From positions 1 through 6,729 of the forward strand of contig DASQLD010000649.1 in assembly GCA_035630195.1 (NCBI GenBank): a DNA stretch of 6,729 bases, read 5' to 3'. Under the pieces are notes generated by a model. It was not told where the DNA came from. It saw only the letters and a program-made list of their open reading frames with translations, and did not search any database. The DNA is from DASQDN01 sp035630195. GTDB taxonomy: Bacteria > Acidobacteriota > Terriglobia > Bryobacterales > Bryobacteraceae. Below are positions 1 through 6,638 of this stretch, piece by piece. Numbering within the stretch: the first letter of the stretch is position 1; each line of letters starts with the position of its first letter. The position numbers and the translations under genes are program-made.

Positions 1-141
1 GTACGTGACCTGATCAGGACAATCAAGGACTATGTCCGGCACTACAATCGCAATCCACAACCATTTCAGTGGGTCGCCAGTGCCAGCAAGATCATTCGTA
101 AGGTCAATAAATATAAAGAGACTTTAGAAACGGGAGACTAG
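1..141 (+). CDS. IS630-family transposase, C-terminal fragment (cut by window edge)
   Basis: Reading frame 1 is open from the first base to a TAG at 139-141, giving 46 residues that begin VRDLIRTIKDYVRHYNRNPQ and end in YKETLETGD. The pattern 'L...I..Y..HYNRNPQPFQW..SA.KI..K...Y...L.TGD' matches the conserved C-terminal tail of IS630/Tc1-mariner-type DDE transposases, which usually reads like 'WN.DPKPFVWTKTADEIL.K...Y'. The enzyme cuts and joins insertion sequence ends at TA targets. The DDE catalytic residues lie upstream, outside the window, so activity cannot be judged. The right end of the element should fall within the following few dozen bases, but without the left end the terminal inverted repeat cannot be identified. 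Family assignment is fairly secure despite the short fragment. Confidence 0.82.
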   Translation, partial: VRDLIRTIKDYVRHYNRNPQPFQWVASASKIIRKVNKYKETLETGD

Positions 142-206
142 GGAGTACGGCGAAGGGAAAAAAAGAATCAGGAGCAAGCAATATCCGTCTCCAATTGAAG
201 CTGTCC

Positions 207-2411
207 ATGCGAAGTTCCCTATTCCGTCCGTTGCTCACAACCGTTTTGTTTTTTGGCGACGCCGCAATCCTGTTGGGCCAGGATCGCCAAGCCGGGCCAT
301 CGAATCGCCAAACCGTCGGTATCGCACTCGAGGGCGGAGGCGCGAAGGGACTTGCGCACGTTGGTGTCCTACAGTGGCTCGAAGAACATCATATTCCGGT
401 CGATTACATTGCCGGCACCAGCATGGGCGGTCTGATCGGCGGGTTGTATGCGACTGGTTTGCGACCCTCTGAGATCCGCGAAATAGTTACCAACATCGAC
501 TGGAACGAAGCTCTGGCCGGTCAAACTCCTTATGAGGCGCTGTCATTTCGCCGGAAGGAGGATCTTCGGACGTACCCGAATCGTCTGGAGCTAGGTCTGC
601 GTGGCGGCCTTTCCGTCCCGAGTGGATTATCCAGCGGACAAGCTGTCCGAATTCTGATCGATCGATACTTGCTGCCCTACTCGCGTCCACAGAGCTTTGA
701 CAATCTTCCCATTCCGTTTCGCTGCGTGGCGACCGAACTCGTCTCGGGAAAGGTAATGGTCTTCTCGGAGGGCTCCATAGCGAACGCGCTTCGCGCCACC
801 ATGTCTCTTCCTGGTGTGTTTTATCCAGTACGGGATGGCGACAAAATTTACGCCGACGGCGGGATGCTAAACAATCTGCCTACGGATGTGGTTAAGCAGA
901 TGGGCGCTGATTTCGTGGTCGGGCTCCACTTGAGTGTAGGGCCAGTAGATCCGAAGCAACTACGGTCGTTGTTCGGAGTGGCGGGCGGAGCCACCGGGGT
1001 GATGATCGATGCAAACGTGCTCCGGGGAATGGAGCTTTCGGATCTGCTCGTCACAATTGACGTCGCTGGATACACAACGCTCGACTTTTCTCGCGCTGAT
1101 CAGATCATTGGCAAGGGCTACGCGGCCGCACTGGCGAAAGAAAAGCTATTTGAGCGGTTCAAGCTGAGCGATGACGAATGGAAGCGGCATATCAGCGCTC
1201 GTGAATCGCGGCGGGTCGCTACGCCGCCGGTGATCGAATTTGTGACGGTAGAAGGAATCGAAAAGGATTTGGCGTCCCAAGTAAGCAGGAGGGTTGCAGA
1301 TCATACCGGCAAGAAAATCGACACCACCAAGCTTGAGGAAGACCTCAACACGTTGATTGGTATCGGTAGATTTGACAGTTTGAACTATGGCCTGACGGAA
1401 CGGGATGGACAAGCCGGATTGTTAATAACGGCCGAAGAGAAAGACCACTCGCCGCCTTGGCTAAAACCAGGCTTTCTGATTAACGGCGCGGATCCTGACA
1501 ACGTCGGATTCACTTTCGCGACCAGGATCACAGTGCTTGATCTCGGTGGGTACCGATCGGAAGTCCGAACAGATCTGGCGATCGGCTCAAGGTATGAGGC
1601 GCGCACCGAATATTACCATCCGTTCCATCCACTCAGTAAGTGGTTTGTTGCTCCTAGAGTGGGAGCCGACAGAGCAGCGCTGAACCTTTACAAGGAGAGC
1701 GATATCATTGCCGAATACCGGCTTAGTCGTGCGTATGGCGGTGTCGACATCGGCTACGGTTTCGATCGCTTCAGTGAGTTGCGTATTGGATACGAGGCTG
1801 GCTATGCGTCGGCCGGCCGCCGAATCGGATTGCCGTTGTTTCCTACACTCAGCGGCCGGACAGGCACAGCGCGGGTTCGTTATGCAATGGATCGGCTGGA
1901 CGATCCCGTCATTCCGCGACGCGGCGTGGCTCTGGTCAGCGCCGGTTCCTGGGTTGATGCCGCTCCCGGCAATACCAGTGGATTTCCCTCGGCGGAAGCC
2001 ACCATCCTCGCGTTCCGGCCCGTTAGTAAACCCGCATCTGTCTATGCGATGGCCTCGGGTGGTTCCACGTTCGGCCGTGATCCAGCCGGCCTGCCGCCCT
2101 TCGCTCTCGGCGGACCCGATCGTTTGGCGGCGTATGGCCTCAACCAGTTCATAACGAATCAATATGCCTACGGTCGGGCCGGGTATTTACATCAGATTGG
2201 CGCGCTTCCGCCTTTCTTAGGTGGCGGCGTTTTCCTGAATGCTCATTATGAGGTGGCAACGCTATCGGGATCGTACAACAACCCCCGTGTACCTCACGAC
2301 GCCGCGCTCGGCATTGCAACCGAGACCATCTTCGGTCCGTTGATGTTCGGCGGCAGCTTCGGCGGTAGCGGCCACCGCAAGTGGTTCTTTCAGTTCGGCA
2401 AACTGTTCTAA
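207..2411 (+). CDS. plpD: PlpD-like patatin phospholipase with POTRA and Omp85-type barrel (type Vd autotransporter)
   Basis: This 734-residue protein is close to the length of Pseudomonas PlpD. Residues 1-25 form a signal peptide (basic MRSSLFR, then a hydrophobic core). The patatin domain spans about 36-330: oxyanion-hole motif GGGAKG at 43-48, nucleophile elbow GTSMG with catalytic Ser72, and catalytic Asp217 in DGGMLNNLP. A single POTRA-like domain covers about 340-415 (from PPVIEFVTVEGI, with a GRF.S turn). A beta-barrel of the bacterial surface antigen/Omp85 type covers about 416-734, with DDPVIPRRGVAL, a degenerate loop-6-like segment PDRLAAYG, and a C-terminal strand ending KWFFQFGKLF, whose terminal Phe is an outer-membrane assembly signal. 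The family hydrolyses phospholipids; the barrel carries the lipase across the outer membrane. I chose ATG 207. A TTG at 195 would add four residues. Neither start has a good Shine-Dalgarno: AGGAG at 170-174 is too far. No frameshift is seen. The gene symbol is by architecture, not proven orthology. Confidence 0.93.
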   Translation: MRSSLFRPLLTTVLFFGDAAILLGQDRQAGPSNRQTVGIALEGGGAKGLAHVGVLQWLEEHHIPVDYIAGTSMGGLIGGLYATGLRPSEIREIVTNIDWNEALAGQTPYEALSFRRKEDLRTYPNRLELGLRGGLSVPSGLSSGQAVRILIDRYLLPYSRPQSFDNLPIPFRCVATELVSGKVMVFSEGSIANALRATMSLPGVFYPVRDGDKIYADGGMLNNLPTDVVKQMGADFVVGLHLSVGPVDPKQLRSLFGVAGGATGVMIDANVLRGMELSDLLVTIDVAGYTTLDFSRADQIIGKGYAAALAKEKLFERFKLSDDEWKRHISARESRRVATPPVIEFVTVEGIEKDLASQVSRRVADHTGKKIDTTKLEEDLNTLIGIGRFDSLNYGLTERDGQAGLLITAEEKDHSPPWLKPGFLINGADPDNVGFTFATRITVLDLGGYRSEVRTDLAIGSRYEARTEYYHPFHPLSKWFVAPRVGADRAALNLYKESDIIAEYRLSRAYGGVDIGYGFDRFSELRIGYEAGYASAGRRIGLPLFPTLSGRTGTARVRYAMDRLDDPVIPRRGVALVSAGSWVDAAPGNTSGFPSAEATILAFRPVSKPASVYAMASGGSTFGRDPAGLPPFALGGPDRLAAYGLNQFITNQYAYGRAGYLHQIGALPPFLGGGVFLNAHYEVATLSGSYNNPRVPHDAALGIATETIFGPLMFGGSFGGSGHRKWFFQFGKLF

Positions 2412-2481
2412 TTGTGATTCGGAATACGGCAGTCGCTAAAGTTGTGGAACTGAGCAGTGACTTTCATGTCTAAGCTGCAGC

Positions 2482-3420
2482 ATGTCAGTCACATCAAACT
2501 TGTATGCCTTCGCCAGAAGCCTCTTCTGGGTACTGTCCGCTTCGGCCATCATTAGTCCGCTCGCACAGGGCCAGTACTTAGGGCTAAACCTTCTCGGAGA
2601 CACGGGGCTGAAGTCGGGAAGTCAACCGATCCCCGGTTTCTACTTGATGGCTCCGCTCTATTATCGAAATGACTACACCGGTCTGCGGGGCCCGCAGGGG
2701 AACGAGGTTCTTTCGAATCTCGATGTCAACATCAATCTATTCACAGTACCGGCGATTGCCGGCACCACCAAGGCAAAATTTCTTGGCGCTACCTATGGAT
2801 TCCAGATTGTTCCCATGGTGATGAACACTCGTCTGGATGTGGCGGCTCTTGGCTACGAGACCAGCGACGGCTACGGATTCGGTGATATGTATGTTCAACC
2901 CATCAATCTCGGCTGGAGGACGAAGCGAGCTGACTTTCTCGGCGCTTACGGCGTGTACATTCCGACGGGCCAAGGCGGTCGCAGCCTGGACATGTGGGCC
3001 CATGAGATCGTAGCCGGAACAACGGTCTATCTAGACCAAACAAAGAAATGGCATGTTGCAACAACCGGCTTTTATGAGATTCATCAGAACAAGCGGGGTA
3101 TCGACCTGCGCGTCGGAGACATCCTCACGCTGGAAGGAGGCGCTGGCCGGTCCTTTATGAAGGGGATGGGAAATGCCGGTCTCGCTTATGTCGCTCAGTG
3201 GAAGGTTACTGACGACACAGGAACAGACTTCCCCGAACGGCTTCCAAAAAGCAAGAATCGCGCTTTCGGCCTCGGTCCGGACATATCCATGCCCGTGTTC
3301 GCCAAAGGAACTACCATCGGTATCGTTGGCTTTCGATTCATCCGGGAGTTTGGCGCGAGGACAAATTTCGAAGGCAGCTCGATGGTCCTGAGCTTTACGC
3401 TTGCAAAACTGAATTTGTGA
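2482..3420 (+). CDS. Outer-membrane beta-barrel transporter, phenol MetA-pathway family (PF13557-like)
   Basis: This 312-residue protein has a signal peptide in residues 1-30 (hydrophobic core LFWVLSASAII, probable cleavage after AQG). The mature part consists of alternating, aromatic-rich beta strands. Typical family segments are LGDTGLKSGSQPIPGFY (39-54), GFGDMYVQPINLGW (132-145), GAYGVYIPTG (154-163), GDILTLEGG (212-220) and the closing RFIREFGARTNFEGSSMVLS (285-304). These match the 'putative MetA-pathway of phenol degradation' barrels, thought to let hydrophobic or aromatic compounds cross the outer membrane. The substrate here is unknown and no catabolic genes lie nearby, so a phenol role should not be assumed. 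It follows the patatin gene by 70 bp on the same strand and may share its transcript. No Shine-Dalgarno precedes the ATG, but upstream in-frame alternatives are absent. Confidence 0.85.
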   Translation: MSVTSNLYAFARSLFWVLSASAIISPLAQGQYLGLNLLGDTGLKSGSQPIPGFYLMAPLYYRNDYTGLRGPQGNEVLSNLDVNINLFTVPAIAGTTKAKFLGATYGFQIVPMVMNTRLDVAALGYETSDGYGFGDMYVQPINLGWRTKRADFLGAYGVYIPTGQGGRSLDMWAHEIVAGTTVYLDQTKKWHVATTGFYEIHQNKRGIDLRVGDILTLEGGAGRSFMKGMGNAGLAYVAQWKVTDDTGTDFPERLPKSKNRAFGLGPDISMPVFAKGTTIGIVGFRFIREFGARTNFEGSSMVLSFTLAKLNL

Positions 3421-3423
3421 TTC

Positions 3424-3485
3424 CGGCTGGAAGGCCGAGTCCATGTCGTCTATCTGGCTTATCCTGTGCGAGCGGTCAAGATAGA
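3424..3485. terminator. Weak candidate bidirectional termination region between convergent genes
   Basis: The 87-bp gap between the two convergent stop codons holds a short hairpin, CGGC (3424-3427), a six-base loop, then GCCG (3434-3437). It also holds a longer inverted repeat, TCTATCT (3449-3455) and AGATAGA (3479-3485). Neither is followed by a run of T on either strand, so neither is a classic intrinsic terminator, and repeats of this size can occur by chance. The position is where termination would be expected for both transcripts. Confidence 0.2.
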
Positions 3486-3507
3486 TCACACGCGCAGGCC
3501 TCGTTCT

Positions 3508-4668
3508 CTAGGGTTTGTGCACCACGAGTTCTGTGCGGCGATTGATGAGGCGGCCCGCTTCCGTGTCGTTCGATCCGATCGGATTATCCGATCCCAAGCC
3601 TGCGGTCTCTATATGCGATGCATCCACACCGTTTTGGACCAATAATGCCTTTATGCTTTCCGCGCGCTGCTGTGAGAGTTCTTTGTTGGCGGCAGCATCG
3701 CCTGTATTGTCGGTGTATCCCTCTAGACGGACGGTGGCTTGAGGATAGGCTCTCAGAATCATGCCCAGATCTCGTATGATTTGGATCGATTGATCGGCGG
3801 GTTGTGCTGAGCCTGAAGTGAATTTCAAACTGTCGAAAACGAATCGGCGTTCCTGCTCTTGACCTGCATGCCTGCCAAGATAGTTCGCAAGCGCATAATT
3901 CATGCTCGTCTCACTCGCATGAAGAGTGGACCCTCCAGGAAGATGGATGGAGGCCAGCCTGCCACGAGTTTGCGGATCTGGTGTTCGAAGCCAACTGATC
4001 AATACCGTCCCGCTTGCCAAGAGCATCAGCGTTGCAAGCCACAAAGCCGCACGATTCGGTTTCGGTGGCGCCACCGGCAATTCATCCGATGAGATTCGAG
4101 CGCGCGGCGAACCCGTGGTTGTCGTAGTTTGCCACGACAATAAACTCCCGAGTCCAGTTGGGAGATTTCTCACGATCGACTCGCGCTGTTCGATCAAAAG
4201 AGCTCGCATCGACGAGCCACTCAAACCCCTATCGCGGACCTCTCGTCCCACAATCCCCATCACCAGAGGCGCAGCCAGCGCCATCAGAGAAGCAGCGGAA
4301 CCTTGGCGAATACCACTGTTGCGAGCGATGTTTTCGTTAATCGAATCGGCACTGCCGTCAAAAAGGGCGGCCACTATTAATTCCCCGCTGGCGACGAAAC
4401 CGTTAAGGTTGGAACCGGCCTGATCGGATGTGAAGGCAGTAAGCGTATTCTCAAAGCCACCATTGCTTATCATTTCCGTCAACTCCGTCAACCGTGCAAT
4501 ACCTGCGGGAGATGAGGCAGAATCAAGCGCCCCAGCTAGCAAAGCTGGTACTATGCAGCTCATGGCGCGCTCCGTCTTTTCTGGCGTTTCATTCACCAGA
4601 ACACCAGCTCGTTGAATAAGCTCCGGAGTTAAGTAATTTTCGGCATGCTCTAGGAGATTAAGAGCCAC
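3508..4668 (-). CDS. DUF937-like / membrane helix / OmpA peptidoglycan-binding protein
   Basis: This 386-residue protein has three parts. Residues 1-175 are a helical, Ala/Leu/Gly-rich region with no signal peptide; features such as NETPEKTERAMSCIVPALLA and LMALAAPLVMGIVG match the DUF937 family, whose function is unknown. A Thr-rich, charged linker (about 180-206) leads to one transmembrane helix (207-227, ALWLATLMLLASGTVLISWL). Residues 275-384 are an OmpA C-terminal domain with GYTDNTG and NRRTEL. Asp320 and Arg335 have the 15-residue spacing of the pair that binds the diaminopimelate of peptidoglycan in OmpA proteins. The layout predicts an inner-membrane protein with the DUF937 part in the cytoplasm and the OmpA part gripping the wall. 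The start is a GTG, chosen because GGAAGG lies eight bases upstream and a nearby ATG is out of frame. The gene converges on the barrel gene and diverges from the operon to its right. Confidence 0.88.
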   Translation of the reverse strand: MALNLLEHAENYLTPELIQRAGVLVNETPEKTERAMSCIVPALLAGALDSASSPAGIARLTELTEMISNGGFENTLTAFTSDQAGSNLNGFVASGELIVAALFDGSADSINENIARNSGIRQGSAASLMALAAPLVMGIVGREVRDRGLSGSSMRALLIEQRESIVRNLPTGLGSLLSWQTTTTTGSPRARISSDELPVAPPKPNRAALWLATLMLLASGTVLISWLRTPDPQTRGRLASIHLPGGSTLHASETSMNYALANYLGRHAGQEQERRFVFDSLKFTSGSAQPADQSIQIIRDLGMILRAYPQATVRLEGYTDNTGDAAANKELSQQRAESIKALLVQNGVDASHIETAGLGSDNPIGSNDTEAGRLINRRTELVVHKP

Positions 4669-4676
4669 AATTCACG

Positions 4677-4682
4677 CCTTCC
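4677..4682 (-). promoter_or_regulatory. Shine-Dalgarno deciding a GTG start
   Basis: On the minus strand GGAAGG is followed by eight bases and then GTG GCT CTT, the start of the DUF937/OmpA gene. An ATG that overlaps the upstream side of this motif is 16 bases from the GTG and out of frame, so the GTG is the best-supported start. Confidence 0.65.
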
Positions 4683-4738
4683 ATGACCGATCAGATGCCA
4701 ATGGACTGAGGGGGGTTGTAAAATTCACCGACACTTTC

Positions 4739-4768
4739 TTGACGCTTGCCCTCAGGGGTCGGAAGAAT
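4739..4768 (+). promoter_or_regulatory. Candidate sigma-70-type promoter for the rightward operon
   Basis: TTGACG (4739-4744, five of six matches to the -35 consensus) is followed, after 18 bases, by AAGAAT (4763-4768, four of six to the -10 consensus). Transcription would then start around 4775, leaving a leader of about 95 bases that includes the tandem hairpins. The match is moderate and the promoter rules of this phylum are less well known, so this is a suggestion only. Confidence 0.3.
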
Positions 4769-4804
4769 GCGCAAAAAATAAACTCAGCCATTGATCCGGG
4801 CGTC

Positions 4805-4853
4805 CTAACCGAAGTTGGCTCTTACCCGAAAGACGGTAAAGCCGCAAGACGGC
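4805..4853 (+). promoter_or_regulatory. Structured 5' leader: three small hairpins, two with a repeated CCGnAAGACGG core
   Basis: Hairpin 1 pairs CTAAC (4805-4809) with GTTGG (4814-4818) around a CGAA loop. Hairpin 2 pairs TTACC (4822-4826) with GGTAA (4835-4839); the alternative inner pairing is CCG/CGG. Hairpin 3 pairs GCCG (4841-4844) with CGGC (4850-4853). CCGAAAGACGG (4826-4836) and CCGCAAGACGG (4842-4852) differ at one base and are spaced 16 nt apart. GGC at 4817-4819 can pair with GCC at 4841-4843, which would extend hairpin 2 at the cost of hairpins 1 and 3, so two folds compete. The structure ends six bases before the ribosome binding site of the next gene. It could be a translational control element or protein-binding leader. 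I do not recognise it as a known riboswitch. Confidence 0.45.
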
Positions 4854-4858
4854 AGACC

Positions 4859-4865
4859 AAGGAGG
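4859..4865 (+). promoter_or_regulatory. Strong Shine-Dalgarno AAGGAGG
   Basis: AAGGAGG precedes ATG 4870 by four bases. A TTG codon immediately upstream of that ATG would leave only one base of spacing, so ATG is the start. It is the strongest ribosome binding site in the window and lies directly after the tandem hairpins. Confidence 0.75.
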
Positions 4866-4869
4866 CTTG

Positions 4870-5361
4870 ATGAAACGTTTCACAGTTTTCGCCGCGGGGG
4901 GAATCATCCTTGCCGCGGCTCTTTGTGCCCAGGATGCAGCGAAATCGGATCATCGAGATGCAAATATCCAGGCCTACATCGAGCTTTTGCGACAGGATGT
5001 GAAGAAGGGCAAAGTTGCGGTGTTGACGGAGATGATGGCGCTCACTCCGGAAGAAGCTTCGAAGTTCTGGCCGGTCTACAACGAGTACGACAAAGAACTC
5101 TCGCGGCTGGGGAATGAACGCGTCGCGCTCGTCAAGGATTATGCGGACAACTACGGTTCCATGTCCGACCAGAAGGCGGTTGAGATTGGCCGTAAATCGC
5201 TTGATTTAGAGTCGCGGAGAATAGCGCTCAAGAAGCGATATTTCGACCGCATCAGTCAGAGCGTGTCTGCCAAAACGGCGGGACGTTTCCTGCAGATCGA
5301 GAACCAGTTGCTTATGATCATTGATCTTCAAATCGCTTCTAGTTTACCGATCGTCGATTAA
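4870..5361 (+). CDS. Secreted helical protein with LTPEE motif (Spy/CpxP-like in style), function unknown
   Basis: This 163-residue protein has a clear signal peptide (MKRFTVFAAGGIILAAALCA, cleavage near CAQD, residues 20-22). The mature part is predicted almost wholly alpha-helical. Its best landmark is LTPEEASKFWPVYNEYDKEL (58-77), followed by a long charged helical region and a closing segment, AKTAGRFLQIENQL (134-147) and IDLQIASSLP (151-160). 'LTPEEA..FWP.Y..Y' is shared with small periplasmic proteins common in acidobacteria and other Gram-negatives, which recall the LTxxQ-type Spy/CpxP chaperone fold. That link is by resemblance and not established. It is the first gene of a probable three-gene operon, with the next start 19 bp downstream. 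The hairpin leader suggests separate control of its translation. Confidence 0.78.
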   Translation: MKRFTVFAAGGIILAAALCAQDAAKSDHRDANIQAYIELLRQDVKKGKVAVLTEMMALTPEEASKFWPVYNEYDKELSRLGNERVALVKDYADNYGSMSDQKAVEIGRKSLDLESRRIALKKRYFDRISQSVSAKTAGRFLQIENQLLMIIDLQIASSLPIVD

Positions 5362-5380
5362 CTCTCCGGTAGAGGCATCT

Positions 5381-6148
5381 ATGTTACACAGAAACACCAT
5401 CATTACGAGTACGTTGTGGTTATGCGTATCCCAGCCAGGGAGTGCTGACTTGTTGCGGCTGAAGAGCGGCTCCGCCGTTCAAGGCACAATGCTCAGTGCC
5501 GACGCCCGGGGAATCCGCTTCGAAAATGTCAGGGGGGAGATGAGAACCTACGGAATGGCAGAGGTAGATGGAATCGACTTCGCTCCGCTGCCTCCAGCGC
5601 GTCCGGCACAGGTCGCTCCGGCCACAAGCCCGACACGTGCGGAGACATCGCCTTCCATCGTTATCCCTGCGGGTACCGAGATTTCAGTCAGGACGATCGA
5701 CAGTATTGAGGGAACCGCCAGCGGCGCAGGTCAACGGTATAAAGCAAGCATTGACGATCCCGTAGTTGTCAACGATCAAGTCGTCATCCCACGTGGCACA
5801 GACTGCACGATCGAAGTAGTTGCACTGGACTCCGGTAAGGAGGTTGAACTGCGGCTTTACGACGTATCCGTCGGAGGTAAAAGCTACGCCACCGCATCGG
5901 AATTCGCGGTTGTCAAAGCGGAAGGTACGAGCAAAGGAAGAAAGGCGGCTCGGCGGGGCGTAGGACTTGGCGCGCTAGGCGCCGGCATCGGAGCGCTTGC
6001 CGGTGGAGGGGAGGCCGCCGCCATTGGAGCCATTGTCGGTGGAAGTGTTGGAGCCGCTTCGGCCGCCGGCTCGAAGGGAAAGCAAATCAACATCCCTCCC
6101 GAGACGAAGTTGTCGTTCAAGCTAAAGTCGCCTCTCCCGCTGAACTAG
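5381..6148 (+). CDS. Exported glycine-zipper protein of acidobacterial type, function unknown
   Basis: This 255-residue protein starts at ATG 5381, supported by AGAGG at 5371-5375 five bases upstream; a TTG twenty codons earlier would overlap the previous gene and break the signal peptide. Residues 1-22 are a signal peptide. Residues 23-70 form a short beta-rich module (LLRLKSGSAVQGTMLSADAR and on) of the 'LK(S/N)G..V.G' type. A Pro/Ala linker (71-92) leads to a second beta-rich domain at 94-180, with IPAGTEISVRTIDSI, a segment ending DDPVVVND, and VVIPRGTDC. Residues 193-231 are a glycine zipper (repeated GxxxG-like spacing), likely to insert in or associate with membrane. The protein closes with IPPETKLSFKLKSPL. 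The combination is a frequent unnamed family in acidobacterial genomes, as I recall. It is probably periplasmic or outer-membrane associated. Confidence 0.8.
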   Translation: MLHRNTIITSTLWLCVSQPGSADLLRLKSGSAVQGTMLSADARGIRFENVRGEMRTYGMAEVDGIDFAPLPPARPAQVAPATSPTRAETSPSIVIPAGTEISVRTIDSIEGTASGAGQRYKASIDDPVVVNDQVVIPRGTDCTIEVVALDSGKEVELRLYDVSVGGKSYATASEFAVVKAEGTSKGRKAARRGVGLGALGAGIGALAGGGEAAAIGAIVGGSVGAASAAGSKGKQINIPPETKLSFKLKSPLPLN

Positions 6149-6155
6149 AGTGTTT

Positions 6156-6638
6156 ATGAAGAACACAACGTTGCTTGCACTGCTTGTTTGCGGCCACCCC
6201 ATCGCCATCGCACAAAACACGGCGCAAAGTCCCTCCACCGAACAGCGGGTCGCCGCAGTCAGACACGCTGTCCAGCAGAATCAGAGCAGACTTCGCGGCT
6301 ATCAGTGGTTAGAGACAACAGAAGTCAGCATCAAAGGGGAATTGAAGAACCGGCGTCAGGCCGAATGCCGTTTTTCTGCTGATGGCAGGATACAGAAAAC
6401 TCCGGTGGGCGCGCCTGGCGCTGCAAACAAGCCAAAAGGACTCAAAGGCAAACTGGCCGCAGGCAAGATCGAAGAGATGGAAAACTACATCGAACGACTC
6501 GGTAGCCTGGTCAGCCGTTACTTACCTCCCAGCCCTGAGTCGATGCAAGCGGCGTTCAAGTCCGGCCGAGCCGCCATTGATAGTTCATCCCATAAGCGGC
6601 AGTTGGGACGGGCGCATCAGCGGCGAAGTGTTTGGTAG
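6156..6638 (+). CDS. Secreted acidobacterial-type protein, possibly C-terminally truncated or frameshifted
   Basis: The frame encodes 160 residues. A signal peptide (MKNTTLLALLVCGHPIAIAQ, cleavage near 19) is followed by a helical part with QNQSRLRGYQWLETTEVSIK (41-60) and GELKNRRQAECRFSADGRIQ (61-80). A Lys/Gly-rich turn (PKGLKGKLAAGKIEEMENYI) and a segment around LVSRYLPPSPESMQAAFKSG (118-137) come next. This order recalls an unnamed exported family of roughly 230-250 residues whose second half is a beta-rich domain; that length is from memory. Here the frame becomes unlike it after residue 139 (IDSSSHKRQLGRAHQRRSVW) and stops, so the C-terminal domain appears lost. ATG 6156 is preferred over a GTG two codons earlier; it lies 7 bp after the previous stop, implying co-transcription. 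AGAG at 6147-6150 is a weak ribosome binding site. Confidence 0.68.
   Translation: MKNTTLLALLVCGHPIAIAQNTAQSPSTEQRVAAVRHAVQQNQSRLRGYQWLETTEVSIKGELKNRRQAECRFSADGRIQKTPVGAPGAANKPKGLKGKLAAGKIEEMENYIERLGSLVSRYLPPSPESMQAAFKSGRAAIDSSSHKRQLGRAHQRRSVW

Noticed and set aside
1587..2162. 191-codon open frame on the minus strand inside the patatin gene.
   Set aside because: It lies wholly opposite a well-supported barrel-coding region, has no recognisable protein features, and reads as low-complexity shadow sequence.
3926..4423. 165-codon plus-strand open frame opposite the DUF937/OmpA gene.
   Set aside because: It is antisense to a clear coding region with recognisable domains and shows no ribosome binding site or family features.
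4706..4755. Inverted repeat CTGAGGG (4706-4712) and CCCTCAG (4749-4755) flanking the candidate -35 element in the divergent intergenic region.
   Set aside because: A seven-base inverted repeat is expected about once by chance in a region of this size. Without conservation it cannot be called an operator.
4817..4858. Resemblance to the class I cyclic-di-GMP (GEMM) riboswitch: a GGC...ACC, CGAAAG loop, ACGGTAAAGCC pattern.
   Set aside because: The conserved ligand-pocket segments (CACGCACAGGGCAAACC and GACGCAAAGCC) are not present, and no second long stem with its tetraloop receptor follows before the ribosome binding site.
4815..5117. 100-codon open frame overlapping the leader and the start of the LTPEE gene.
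   Set aside because: It starts within the hairpin leader without a ribosome binding site, and the overlapping frame has a signal peptide, a strong Shine-Dalgarno and family motifs.
5884..6120. 78-codon minus-strand frame rich in Pro and Ala.
   Set aside because: It is the complement of the glycine-zipper coding region; GGC/GCC-rich sequence gives such Pro/Ala-rich antisense frames automatically.
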